This document shows, piece by piece, positions 1 through 9,712 of a stretch of 64,000 nucleotides of DNA. The notes under the pieces were generated by a model, which had not been told where the DNA came from, did no database searches, and worked only from the letters and a program-made list of their open reading frames with translations. Position numbers and translations under genes: made by a program. Location of the stretch: the NCBI GenBank assembly GCA_907165135.1, contig OU015570.1, forward strand, positions 806,001-870,000, read 5' to 3'. Numbering within the stretch: position 1 is the stretch's first letter; each line of letters starts with the position of its first letter. The stretch comes from Oikopleura dioica. Its lineage: Eukaryota; Chordata; Appendicularia; Copelata; Oikopleuridae.

Positions 1-90
1 TAGTCATTTTTCTGTTTTTTTTTTTTTGAAAATTCAATAAAAACCATGATAGAGCTTAAAATTGGGCTGATATTGATTTTTACATCAGAT

Positions 91-200
91 GGGACTGGGT
101 GGGGTTGGGGACGTAACTGAGAATGATCAACTCAGATTTCCCGGCCTTTGTCAAGCCCCTTAAATTTATAAATCATGGAGCGGGGCTGAGACGGCCCGAA
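91..200 (+). repeat. Single-unit copy of the satellite-bearing repeat
   Basis: A G-rich head (91-110) with four G runs, then a stretch ending in one unit of the sequence that is tandemly repeated at 43,358 and, inverted, at 46,641 (GGGGCTGAGACGGCCCGAAG). This copy holds one diverged unit only. The G-rich head fits a G-quadruplex pattern. It has no coding content and is probably a non-autonomous mobile repeat. Confidence 0.7.
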
Positions 201-206
201 GCATTT

Positions 207-397
207 TGCATAACCTGGTTATGCATTTTCGATTAAAATTGCAGGCATTTTATGCTTTACTCATACCAAAAGACATAAAAATGGTGTTTCACATAAATCA
301 GGCGCGAACCGCACTGGATCTATCTATTAAATGTTGAATATAGGATATTTATCTAAGGGTGCATAACCAGGTTATGCATTTTCATAACCAGGTTATG
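207..397. repeat. Three copies of a TGCATAACC/GGTTATGCA palindrome
   Basis: Near-perfect palindromes with one central base occur at 207-225, 360-378 and 383-397. They directly follow the satellite-type unit. Function unknown; they could be transposase or host-factor sites or cruciform-forming ends. Confidence 0.6.
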
Positions 398-798
398 CAT
401 GCATAAGCGGAGCTGAGATTTTTGATGCTATTTTTTACAGGCCTGTTTCAATATTACAGGGCTGTTCCTTTAAACAGGCGTATTTTCCTGTATTTCCTGT
501 ATTTACTGGTAACAGGTTTATTTTGGTCTCGAAATGCAAGACAGGAAACAGGACAGGTCCAAAAAACAGGAAACTTTGGCCGATTCGGATTATTTTCCCA
601 TCAAATTGATCGTCGGAACCTGGCATTTCAGAAGAATCTGTGTCACTTAAATCCGGGCAGAATCCGAAAAAAATCCGTAAAAAGTAGTTCCAGTTGCGGA
701 ATTAAGGGAGTTTTTTTTCAAAAAACAAGCAAATAATTTATACCCACCAAAAATAGATGTTCTCAAAATTCCAATAGCCTAGGTTTCAATTGATAGGA
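398..798. other. Non-coding, CCTGT/ACAGG-rich stretch
   Basis: Between about 435 and 565 the words CCTGT and ACAGG recur many times on both strands. A similar run appears at 13,105-13,180, so this is probably a dispersed degenerate repeat. Open frames of 60-104 codons here have no recognisable motif and I do not call them genes. Confidence 0.4.
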
Positions 799-845
799 TA
801 AAGTCCTCCCGGCGGGCAGGTTCGAATCCCGGCGCGCCACTTTTT
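799..845 (+). tRNA. tRNA-like 3' half (pseudogene or SINE remnant)
   Basis: An exact B box, GGTTCGAATCC at 819-829, is followed by an acceptor-like end GCGCGCCA (832-839) and a T run (841-845) that could terminate RNA polymerase III. A weak A-box-like TAGCCTAG lies about 45 bases upstream. I cannot find a matching 5' acceptor arm or a proper anticodon stem, so this is more likely a tRNA-derived fragment than a working tRNA gene. Confidence 0.3.
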
Positions 846-1097
846 CAATTTTTTTTCGTGCGCCTCTCTCTGGCTCCTTCGCGCACGCGCATTGACGCGG
901 GCTATGCGCTTTTGCCGCCGCTTCATGAGTCATACTTCAGAAGTACAAAAAAGGCAAGCGTAACCACGCGCCGTCGATTTTGAATATTTTTTCTTCGAAA
1001 ATCCCCTTTTCCAATGCTCATTAACCTGCTCTTATTGGCGCATGATTGCGCGTCCACAGAAAGCCATTGAAACCGACAGTTTCCGGGAAACCGGAAG
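846..1097. other. Unassigned sequence
   Basis: CG-rich hexamers (GCGCACGCGC and similar), no open frame of note and no repeat that I can match elsewhere in the window. Confidence 0.5.
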
Positions 1098-1101
1098 TTA
1101 A

Positions 1102-1788
1102 GGGATCCCCCGATTTTTCAAGTCTTTATGACGGGTGTCTATGCGGCATTTTTAGAATCCCCGTGTTCTGAGGATCATTTTGATATATTATATGTCCCCC
1201 TTACGATCATCTTTACCCAAAATTTTGACCCTCGAAAATCGTAAAAATGCATGTAATTTGTACTTAGCGTGAAAATCGCAATTTTTTTTGACTTTTCGAT
1301 GTCATCGAAAATAAACGTGTAAGGGGTCTTTCGAACGCTTACAGCGCACTGAGTAAGAATCTGATAACCGCATTCGGATTTTCGGCCATATATCGGCGCT
1401 AGAGAGCAATTTAGAGCCAGAAAAGGGCCAAAATGGCATCAAAAAGTTTTTCTTAAGAAAAAATTTTTCTTACTTGACCAAACGATTTCTCTGTACTAGA
1501 GATTGTAGATGAAGGATCAAGAAAGATAATTAAAATTGATTTAGGGCTCTATATAAGAGCAAAAAAAACTAGTTCGACTTTGAAAAAGTCCCAAAACGGG
1601 GGTTTTCGCGAGTATCTATGTATTCAGCCCGCTTTTTCGAGGTGTTTCCCCTTATGAAAATTTTTTTCTGTACTAGTGTTTGTTCACTGAGAAACGGGCT
1701 TCAAAATGAGCTATCAACCATTTAAAAAGCTATCCCCAGAAAAAAGTAGTTCGACGTCAAAGTTGGCGAAATCGGGGGGGGGGATCCC
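1102..1788. mobile_element. Non-autonomous TIR element with TTAA flanks
   Basis: The ends are inverted: GGGATCCCCCGATTT at 1102 and its complement with an expanded G run at 1770-1788. Both sides are bounded by TTAA (1098-1101 and 1789-1792), the target duplication of piggyBac-type transposons. There is no transposase frame inside. Assignment to piggyBac rests on TTAA plus the inverted ends only. Confidence 0.6.
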
Positions 1789-1792
1789 TTAA

Positions 1793-2680
1793 AATACGAT
1801 ATGATCATCATATTTGAGATCACCATAATCGATTTACTATTTTAATTTTTAATATAAAAGGTATATCTTTATTTTTAAAAATTCCCATTTTGATTTGCGT
1901 TCGATCCCTAACAGTTGAAAGGTCGGGCAATTGGGCACCGTCGAGCAATGGGGAAATGCCCACCGAGGAAAATCACGAGCGTGGGCTACAGATCCATTTT
2001 CCTGCGCTCTTATTGGTCGTCAAGCTCGTAAACCAAAATGAACGTTTAACGCTAAACTTAGTTATAAATAAGGAGAAGGGTGTGTAAGGTGGACCTTCAT
2101 GGTAAGCTGTCTACCTTTGAGCTCCTGATCCTTTTTATCCCTCATTTTTCCTACCTCATTTTTAAACCCCCTTTTCGAGAAGATTATGGAAGAGTCTGTG
2201 AAGTGGACCTTTATGGTTAGCTGTCTATTCTTAACAACCTGATCATTTTCGATGTTTTATTAAATTATTTTTCGAACCCTTTTATATTTTTCTCAAATTA
2301 TCAAAAAACTTTAAAGAAAAGTGAAAAAAAGAAAAATTTAAGAAGCCCAAAATGCCCTGAAAATTTTTGCCCAAAGAAATGCCCCATTGGGCATTCTGGG
2401 CACATTGGCCTGGTCGGGCATTTGGTCGGCCCGGCTCTTGATTTTTTGTATTGGGCGGGTAATTGGTCGGCCCGACGATGATTTTTTGCCCAAATGGTCA
2501 CCCCTGGTCATTGATGAGCAAGATGTTCGGATTTTAAAACGATGATGAATTGCCTTCACAACAGAATGATAATTTTTTAATATAAGATATCGAAAATTAA
2601 TATCAATTTTTTGCCAACAAAAATATGCAGAAAACGCTGCACAAGAAAGTGTCGTAATAACCTTAATAATTATGTTTAAG
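1793..2680. other. Non-coding DNA upstream of element A
   Basis: Holds a TGGGC/GCCC-rich stretch at about 2340-2490 with repeated GGTCGGCCCG words and two copies of the phrase AAGGTGGACCT/AAGTGGACCT. I see no supported gene. Confidence 0.4.
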
Positions 2681-2685
2681 AAGAG

Positions 2686-2979
2686 TGACACGACTGTAGA
2701 AAAACTTTACATTTTGTAAATATTTTATATATGAATTTTACGCCTATTGCAGCACACCTTTCCTATTCTTCTATCTACGCGCTGACCTGATTCCAATCGA
2801 GGGAGTGACGACCCGCTGATTCGAATCATTGACCAACTGACCCACTTTACTCAGCTGATTTTACGCTTGACACAGTTCTGACCCCTTATAAGCGACTCTG
2901 CCAAGACAAAATTATTCAATTTCACAATAAAACCAATCAGAAGGTTCAATTTTCTCTTTTCATTTCTACAGACGCATCA
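2686..2979 (+). repeat. 5' LTR of element A
   Basis: Begins TGACACGACTG and ends ACGCATCA. A TATA-like TTATAAG lies at 2886-2892 and a poly(A) signal AATAAA at 2926-2931, so U3 fills most of the LTR and R/U5 are short. The terminal A (2979) is also the first base of the gag start codon. Target duplication AAGAG precedes it. Confidence 0.95.
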
Positions 2980-4067
2980 TGGTGACCAACGTTGCGATTC
3001 GACACCCCTTCGAACTTCTTGAGGACTTTACAAATAACACGACGCCAGAGACAAAAATTTCGACGAAAACGACTAAGACACAACTAAAGAGAATCGTGAT
3101 AGAACTGAAAGAGAAATTGGAACGAATGGGCTTGATCTTTAGAGCATCAATGACAGAACATAAGATCAGCGACGAGGCAAAGACTGCACTAGAAGCACAG
3201 TTCAAGAGCACACGCCGACGAATCTGCCTTTCGCATCTTGATCGGCAATTTCGAGAACGATACGAGGACGAGTTCGACGATGTTAAAGGATCAACAGATT
3301 TCTACGCCTTGCTTCACCAGATCATTGGAGAAGAAAAACCTGAGGAGCTTGCAAAAGAAGCACGAGAGAAGCTCTCTACAATCTCCAGACGAACCGACGA
3401 GGAAGAGACCTTCACAAGATTCTACACAAGAATTGAAAAACTTGCCAGCTTAGCAAGTAAAGGTAAAGATGCGCTTAAAGAACATTTTCTAGAGGAATCT
3501 TTCAACGCAAATCTGACACCTGACCTAAAGCGATACATCCTGGACCAAGGACAATCAGCAAAAACACCAAAAGAAATTGCAGAATACTTGGACAAGATGA
3601 AAAAATTCAAACGTCGCGTCGAAATCAGTGCTGTCAGCATGGAAAACACTCTTTTGAAAGAAGAAGTCGCTGCATTACGACTGGAATCCGCTTCTTTCTC
3701 TCAGCTTCTCTCGAAAATGGACGCCAAAATGGACTCACTCAAAATGGAACTTGCAGAGGTAAACAAACTTAAGGCAGTTCCCCGACAACCACAACGAGAG
3801 ACCTTCGCTCCCTCCCGCCAGACGACTGAACAGCAAAATGCAATCAACACGACGGCACAATTAACCGCTCCCCGAACGAATCAATACTACCAGGAACGAC
3901 CGCGAGCAGAACTTGAACGACGACGAGACGGCACGATAGTAACCTGCTATTCCTGCGGAATGAAGGGCCACTCGAAAAAGAACTGCAGAGGAACAGTGAT
4001 CTGCCACATCTGTAACCAACGAGGTCACATCAAGGACATCTGCCCGACCCGACAGCCAAAAAACTAG
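2979..4067 (+). CDS. gag: Gag polyprotein of element A
   Basis: A 362-residue structural protein predicted to form the retrotransposon particle and bind its RNA. The first 230 residues are helical and charged, as expected for a capsid. From about 230 to 320 there is a Gln/Asn/Thr-rich linker, and the C terminus carries two CX2CX4HX4C zinc knuckles (first Cys at residue 323 and about residue 347). The ATG overlaps the last LTR base and is conserved in position in the B and C copies and in the A relic at 53,988. The frame ends TAG at 4065-4067 directly after a slippery heptamer, so a minority of ribosomes should continue into pol. Confidence 0.93.
   Translation: MVTNVAIRHPFELLEDFTNNTTPETKISTKTTKTQLKRIVIELKEKLERMGLIFRASMTEHKISDEAKTALEAQFKSTRRRICLSHLDRQFRERYEDEFDDVKGSTDFYALLHQIIGEEKPEELAKEAREKLSTISRRTDEEETFTRFYTRIEKLASLASKGKDALKEHFLEESFNANLTPDLKRYILDQGQSAKTPKEIAEYLDKMKKFKRRVEISAVSMENTLLKEEVAALRLESASFSQLLSKMDAKMDSLKMELAEVNKLKAVPRQPQRETFAPSRQTTEQQNAINTTAQLTAPRTNQYYQERPRAELERRRDGTIVTCYSCGMKGHSKKNCRGTVICHICNQRGHIKDICPTRQPKN
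2980..2997 (+). promoter_or_regulatory. Primer binding site of element A, inside gag
   Basis: The canonical TGG that pairs with a tRNA 3' CCA starts at the first base after the LTR (TGGTGACCAACGTTGCGA), with no untranslated leader. The primer site therefore overlaps gag codons 1 to about 7. Further on the sequence contains GATTCGA, which resembles the complement of a T loop but is one base out of register for a full match, so I do not name the tRNA. Confidence 0.6.
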
Positions 4068-4101
4068 CTTCTGGACTTTATCATTCGTCAGATAGAGTCC
4101 A
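4058..4101 (+). promoter_or_regulatory. -1 ribosomal frameshift signal, gag/pol of element A
   Basis: In the gag frame the heptamer A_AAA_AAC (4058-4064) sits directly before the TAG stop. After a 7-base spacer, TGGACTTTA (4072-4080) can pair with TAGAGTCCA (4093-4101) to give a 9 bp stem with one G-U pair and a 12-base loop. The -1 frame is open from 4064 into pol. This matches the known arrangement of retroviral -1 frameshift sites. Confidence 0.85.
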
Positions 4102-7100
4102 CGCATCCGTCTCGACAATCATGGATCGAGTCGGGCCAAAATTACTTACGAAAGCCACAATCTACGGTCAGCAAACTCATTTTCAGTTAGATACCGGCGC
4201 TCAGGTGTCCTGTATCCCTCGTTCTCTAATCCCGCCATCAATGTACAAATCCATCATCCCCTCGTCAATACAGCTTCAGTCGTATAATGGAAACGAAATT
4301 CAAGTATATGGCTGCCTCTCCGCCACAATAGAAATCGGCCAACTTTTGCTTAAAAATTGTATATTTCAAGTCGTAGGAGATCACTGCTCGCCGATTCTTG
4401 GAACTCCAGAGCTCTCCGAAAACAATCTTCTTATAGACCTGCGATCCAGTTGTCTTCGCCAAGGCAGCACGACGGAGCCAATCATTATCTGCAAGAGTCC
4501 AGCAGCTGGCATCAAAGCGATATCCAAATCCAAGTTCTTTTCATGTACCGCGACATCAACCTCTCAAATCACAATTCAACCACGATCATCAACTTTCATC
4601 GATGTCGACCTTTCCGAATCATCTACAAGCTTTATCTGTGCCCTTCCCGAACCAGTCAACAAAAATAAAACCTTCGAAGTATACGACCAGTGTATTCAAT
4701 TGAGCAGCCTCCAAAATCGAGCACGAATTCACCTTGCGAACAATACAGCTCTTCCGATCCACATAAACAAAAATGCAGTCGTCTGCAGAATACATGAGGT
4801 TGAAGTTAGATTACCCGAGGCAGCGAAGGAAGGAAAATACGAACAAATTATGAGGGAGCTCTCCATTGGCGAAGCGCCCCCAAAAATAAGAAGGAAACTT
4901 GATGAAATTATCTTTAATTTCACAGATAGGTTTGCTGTAGAAGATGAAAAACTCGGCACAACAGATGCGATGTCCTACAGTATCGACACAGGTAGCGCCG
5001 CTCCCGTTGCTTCACAACGCTACAGAACTCCGTACTTTCTTCGGAAGGAAATGAAGCGCATTATCGAAGCGAATCTATCGTCTGGACTTTTGGAGCCATG
5101 TTCTAGCCCCTGGGCCGCTCCTGTGCTGCTCGTCAAAAAACCGAACGGAAAATGGCGCTTAGTTTGTGACTACAGAAAACTAAACCAGGTGACTATAGCA
5201 AACCAGTACCCATTACCCGAAATCGATGGACTCATCGACCAAATGTCCGAATCAACGGTATTTTCTACGGCAGACCTCTTCACTGGCTTTCACCAGATTC
5301 CTTGCTCAGCCGATACGAAGCAAAAAGTGGCAATAACAACGGACTTTGGTCAGTTTACGTGGACGGCTATGCCAATGGGTGGGAAAAATGCGCCCGCGGT
5401 ATTTCAAAGAATGATGGACAAGATATTTTCCGACATCCCAAGCAGCGAACTTGCAATTTATTTGGATGATTTATGTCTTCATTCGCAATCATTCGAAAAG
5501 AACTTAGAAATCATCGAAAAAGTGTTGTCCGTCCTCCGTCATAACAACCTTAAGATAAGAGCCGCGAAGACTGAATTCCTGAAACGAAAAATTAAGTTCT
5601 GTGGTGCAATTATCGAAAACGGATTCAGATTCCCGAACCCAGCAAAAACAAAAGCAGTTCGTGATCTACGTCAGCCAACTTCGAAAACAGAAGCCGCGAG
5701 CATTTTTGGACTGCTCAACTACCATCGAAATTTCATTCCTCACTTCGCGTCAAAGGCTGCTCCAATCAACAAGGCAATGAGCAAGGGATTCAAATGGACC
5801 GAAGAAGCGGCAAAAGCACTGGAAGGGCTCAAGAGCGAAATCTGTAACATTGTCGACGCTCTTAAAATCCCTAATCCAAATGTTGGCGAATTTGCGATCG
5901 AGACAGACGCCAGTGAAACGGGTATTGGAGCAGTTCTTCTCTATAGAAAAACGAAAAATGAGAAATTCTGCCCAGTCGCCTACCTATCACAAAAATTTGA
6001 CGACGCACAGCGAAACTATACGATCAGCGAGAAGGAGCTCTTGGCCGGCAAGCGAGCAATGGAAAAGTGGAGTCACTATCTTCTCGGTCGAAAGTTTATC
6101 TGGTTAACAGATAATTCATGCGTTAATTGGGCGCACAAAATAATGAGCCGAAAGCTTAAAATTGCCAAATGGCTTGCTGAGATAAGCGAATTTGACTTCG
6201 AAACGATAATGAAACCGTCAAAGGAAATGAAAATCTCCGATTGTCTTTCTCGACAAATTAACGAGCTTCAGAAACCAACGATCAATATGGTGAAACCCCG
6301 CGACTTTCTCTTTCTTCAAGAATCAGACGAAATTCTTCGAGATGTAATCAAGTTTCAGAAGACTGATCGCTGGCCTGGGGACACGGACTCAGACACCAAA
6401 GAACTTAAGCGACACCGGAGCATTCTTTGCTTCGGAGATAGTGGAGAGCTTGGCATAGATAAAAACGGATTCAAAGCAATTCCACCCGTTTCAATTCACC
6501 GTGAAATAATGGAGGAGTATCACGACAGATCGGGCCACCCTGGGATCACTCAAACACTCAAGAGTATCGAGGAGAAGTACTTCTATCCAAACTTGAAAGC
6601 AACTGTGACCAACTACATTCGATCGTGTCGAAAATGCCAGCTGATGAAGCCGACAACAAATCCACTCAATGCTCCACTTGGACATGTAACCGCACCGCTC
6701 CAGCCATTTGAGAAATATTCGATAGACCTAATTGGACCCCTACAGATAACGGACAACTACAAGAGGTTCATATGTGTATCCACCGACCTCTTTAGCAAAA
6801 GAACGAATGCCTCTGCATTACGGTCAAAGAAACCAGAAGAAGTCCTCGATGCGCTCCGATCGGAATGGCTACGTAATCCTCACTTACCGAGAGAGATCCT
6901 CATGGATAATGGAGGAGAGTTCAAAGCAGTCAGAGAATTTGCAGAAGAAAAAGGACTCCGAGTTCGACTTTCGCCGGCATACCACCCGCAAACAAACGGT
7001 GAAGTTGAGAATAGGAACCGTACAATCAAATCTCGACTGAAACTTGCCTGTGGCATGGAGAACTGGGACGCCTGGTTACCAACGGTCATTCACCAGATGA

Positions 7101-8269
7101 ATTCAGCACAGCACTCAGTGACGATGGCCTCTCCGTTCGAAATCGAAACTGGCTTCAAGGGAGAAAATTCGAACGACAAGTACCGCCAGAAGCAGACCAG
7201 AAACATCGTCAATTTTGAGTCCATTCGAGAAAAGATTCAAGCTAATCATGATAAACGACGATCTTCAGACGAGAAAATTCATGAATTTCAGATTAACGAC
7301 CTTGTCCTCTGCAAGAACATCGACCCACTTGAAAAAATCTTCAAATGGTCCGGACCGTTGAAGATAACCGCTATCAAGAACCAGGGACTCAGTTTCGACC
7401 TACTGAATCCGAAAACAGGACGCGACATGACAAGGCACATCAGCCATCTAAAACCTTTCATCAGCAGACCTGAAGATGACCAACCTGAGGATGACAAACC
7501 AGACGAACAACAGCAACACGCGAACGAAACTAAACCCAAGCCAAGGAAATTCAACAAAAGAACTTCCTACTTCATCCAGACAAGAAGCCAGTCTGCCTTG
7601 GATCAAATGAGAAGCAATAACGCGACACCTGAAAGCCTTCTGGAGAGAGAAAAAGAGCAAACGCCGGCAGAACATCAAGTAGAACCAATTATTTCAGACG
7701 AAACGGAGCCTGCAGACGAGACTATTTTCTACGAACTGGACACATCAAGTACCCAACAGGAAGATAGCAGTTCAACGGACAGCCAGTCAACAGAAGTTGC
7801 CGAATTAACAAACGATCAGGAACCGAACGCAGAACCACGAAAGCTTGTTTCCCCTGTCGTACAACGAATGGCCGACCTTCACGAAAGAGCCCTCGACAAA
7901 TTTATTAAGGAATACAATTGTGGAGTTAAACTTGGAACATGGGCGGCATTGAAAAATTCGAAAGCAAAAAAGATTGAAAAAATAAACGAACGGATACAAA
8001 TTCACCATCCTGAGTGGGAAAAAGACGCCGAGGGATTCTACTTGGTCAAACACAATGCACTTATGCTCGAGAAAAAGTGCTACCTGAGCAATTTTACAAT
8101 CCTTGAGATGAAAGTCCTCGCGAAACATATGGGTTTGGAAATCGACATCACAGGGAAGACAAAAACAGCAATCACCGAGGAGATAACGAAAAAAGCAAAA
8201 AAGAAATATCCGTTTATGAAAACGACAGCAAGCGGAAACTTGGTCATTGATCCAGCTCATTTTACATAG
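4064..8269 (+). CDS. pol: Pol polyprotein of element A (PR-RT-RH-IN plus C-terminal extension)
   Basis: Read by -1 frameshift from gag; the first in-frame ATG is at 4121 and gives 1382 residues. Counting from it: aspartic protease DTG at 24-26 with ILGT near 90; reverse transcriptase with YLDD near 447; RNase H with ETDAS near 595; integrase with an H/H/C/C zinc site at about 792-847 and core D, D, E at about 868, 929 and 963; a WSGPL motif of GPY/F type near 1075. An acidic Ser/Thr/Gln-rich linker (about 1120-1235) leads to a final Lys-rich domain of about 140 residues whose end (about 1320-1365) resembles a SAP DNA-binding motif. No stop or frameshift interrupts it, so the enzyme set appears intact. 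Confidence 0.95.
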   Translation, partial: LASGLYHSSDRVHASVSTIMDRVGPKLLTKATIYGQQTHFQLDTGAQVSCIPRSLIPPSMYKSIIPSSIQLQSYNGNEIQVYGCLSATIEIGQLLLKNCIFQVVGDHCSPILGTPELSENNLLIDLRSSCLRQGSTTEPIIICKSPAAGIKAISKSKFFSCTATSTSQITIQPRSSTFIDVDLSESSTSFICALPEPVNKNKTFEVYDQCIQLSSLQNRARIHLANNTALPIHINKNAVVCRIHEVEVRLPEAAKEGKYEQIMRELSIGEAPPKIRRKLDEIIFNFTDRFAVEDEKLGTTDAMSYSIDTGSAAPVASQRYRTPYFLRKEMKRIIEANLSSGLLEPCSSPWAAPVLLVKKPNGKWRLVCDYRKLNQVTIANQYPLPEIDGLIDQMSESTVFSTADLFTGFHQIPCSADTKQKVAITTDFGQFTWTAMPMGGKNAPAVFQRMMDKIFSDIPSSELAIYLDDLCLHSQSFEKNLEIIEKVLSVLRHNNLKIRAAKTEFLKRKIKFCGAIIENGFRFPNPAKTKAVRDLRQPTSKTEAASIFGLLNYHRNFIPHFASKAAPINKAMSKGFKWTEEAAKALEGLKSEICNIVDALKIPNPNVGEFAIETDASETGIGAVLLYRKTKNEKFCPVAYLSQKFDDAQRNYTISEKELLAGKRAMEKWSHYLLGRKFIWLTDNSCVNWAHKIMSRKLKIAKWLAEISEFDFETIMKPSKEMKISDCLSRQINELQKPTINMVKPRDFLFLQESDEILRDVIKFQKTDRWPGDTDSDTKELKRHRSILCFGDSGELGIDKNGFKAIPPVSIHREIMEEYHDRSGHPGITQTLKSIEEKYFYPNLKATVTNYIRSCRKCQLMKPTTNPLNAPLGHVTAPLQPFEKYSIDLIGPLQITDNYKRFICVSTDLFSKRTNASALRSKKPEEVLDALRSEWLRNPHLPREILMDNGGEFKAVREFAEEKGLRVRLSPAYHPQTNGEVENRNRTIKSRLKLACGMENWDAWLPTVIHQMNSAQHSVTMASPFEIETGFKGENSNDKYRQKQTRNIVNFESIREKIQANHDKRRSSDEKIHEFQINDLVLCKNIDPLEKIFKWSGPLKITAIKNQGLSFDLLNPKTGRDMTRHISHLKPFISRPEDDQPEDDKPDEQQQHANETKPKPRKFNKRTSYFIQTRSQSALDQMRSNNATPESLLEREKEQTPAEHQVEPIISDETEPADETIFYELDTSSTQQEDSSSTDSQSTEVAELTNDQEPNAEPRKLVSPVVQRMADLHERALDKFIKEYNCGVKLGTWAALKNSKAKKIEKINERIQIHHPEWEKDAEGFYLVKHNALMLEKKCYLSNFTILEMKVLAKHMGLEIDITGKTKTAITEEITKKAKKKYPFMKTTASGNLVIDPAHFT

Positions 8270-8279
8270 CCGTGCCCGA

Positions 8280-9045
8280 TAGTGTATATCAATATACACT
8301 TTTTTGCAAACCGCATATAATCGCCCCTAGAGGTCGCCTGGACAATCCGAAACGCTCAAACGAATCCCCGGAAAATGGTTCTTCACTCAAACAAGTCTGA
8401 CGAAATACCGCGATGACTCACTCATGTTCTAGAAACTTTTGAACATCTTGAGATTCTACTACCATAATTCGGCCAAAATCTCAAAGTTCTACCGACGATA
8501 AAAAGTAAACCAACAATGGAAACTAATTTCTGCAAAGTGGACCTGCTGGACATCGACAATAGGAACATTTTGAGCTATCACCCGGCTTGCGGCGATGATT
8601 CATCATTGTTCTAGAAGATTTTGCAGTTCCGAAAAAATTGTCCGGACAAAATCTACGAAAATTAGTGTATATCAATATACACTTTTTTTGCAAACCGCAT
8701 ACAATCGCCCCTAGAAGTCGCCTGGACAATCCGAAACGCTCAAACGAATCCTCGGAAAATGGTTCTTCACTCAAACAGTCTGCCGAAATACCACGATGAC
8801 TCACTCATGTTCTAGAAACTTTCGAACATTTCGAAATGTCACTTCCATAATTCGGCAAAAATCTCAAACTTCTATCGGCGATAAAACATTAACCAACAAT
8901 GGAAACGAGTTTCTGCAGAGTGAATCCGTTGGACATCAACAAGAGGAACATTTTGAGTCGTCACTAAGCTTGTGGCGATGATTCATTGTTGTTCTAGAAG
9001 ATTTTGCGATTCTGAAAAAATTGTCCGGACAAAATTTTCGAAAAT
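8280..9045 (+). repeat. 383 bp tandem duplication in the 3' non-coding region of element A
   Basis: Two head-to-tail copies (8280-8662 and 8663-9045) differ at scattered positions. Each begins with the perfect inverted repeat AGTGTATATCAATATACACT followed by a T run, then a shared CG-containing segment. No long frame is kept in both. Possible roles are transcription control, 3' RNA structure or a former env/accessory region; I cannot choose. Confidence 0.85.
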
Positions 9046-9418
9046 TCATCCGCTTCTCACTCGAAAACGAAGAAAGCAAAAAACAATCTGTAAATTGATC
9101 TGGAAACAGCTCACGATAAGCGTTAATTTGGACCCCTCGGCTTTGTCATAGCTCATATGGAAGATAACTTCTGCCGAAAATACTTTTCGATTCCTGGAAT
9201 AATTACGATTTTTCGAGTACTCGACCTTGGTTTAGCCAGAAAAGAAAAACTACTCGACCGATTGACTTCGCCAAGCCCGCATACGACAGAACTAGCAGCG
9301 CTAACAAGATTCACCCTTAACAGCCTCATGACAATGAATCACTACCTCGGCATTCTAGAAAAATTTTTTTTCTTCAATGCATATCAAACGATTTCAAAAC
9401 CCGCCGATGACTGATGGC

Positions 9419-9712
9419 TGACACGACTGTAGAAAAACTTTACATTTTGTAAATATTTTATATATGAATTTTACGCCTATTGCAGCACACCTTTCCTATT
9501 CTTCTATCTACGCGCTGACCTGATTCCAATCGAGGGAGTGACGACCCGCTGATTCGAATCATTGACCAACTGACCCACTTTACTCAGCTGATTTTACGCT
9601 TGACACAGTTCTGACCCCTTATAAGCGACTCTGCCAAGACAAAATTATTCAATTTCACAATAAAACCAATCAGAAGGTTCAATTTTCTCTTTTCATTTCT
9701 ACAGACGCATCA
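9419..9712 (+). repeat. 3' LTR of element A
   Basis: Same 294 bp sequence as the 5' LTR, with TATA-like TTATAAG at 9619-9625 and AATAAA at 9659-9664. It is followed by the target duplication AAGAG (9713-9717). The bases before it (GACTGATGGC) are not a clear polypurine tract. Confidence 0.95.

Larger units (their letters stand above)
2686..9712 (+). mobile_element. Element A: complete Ty3/gypsy-type LTR retrotransposon
   Basis: A 7,027 bp element with 294 bp LTRs that I read as identical, flanked by the 5 bp direct repeat AAGAG (2681-2685 and 9713-9717). Gag and pol are both uninterrupted, in the order protease, RT, RNase H, integrase that defines Ty3/gypsy. There is no env frame; 1.15 kb of non-coding DNA with a 383 bp tandem duplication sits between pol and the 3' LTR. 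Identical LTRs and open frames indicate a recent insertion. I see no good polypurine tract directly before the 3' LTR. A solo LTR (53,082) and a decayed copy (53,897) of the same family are in this window. Confidence 0.95.

Noticed and set aside
799-845. Functional tRNA gene
   Set aside because: B box and terminator are present but acceptor and anticodon stems cannot be completed; kept only as a tRNA-like remnant.
2980-3006. Named tRNA primer for element A
   Set aside because: A T-loop-like GATTCGA is present but one base out of register for a standard tRNA 3' end, so I do not assign the tRNA.
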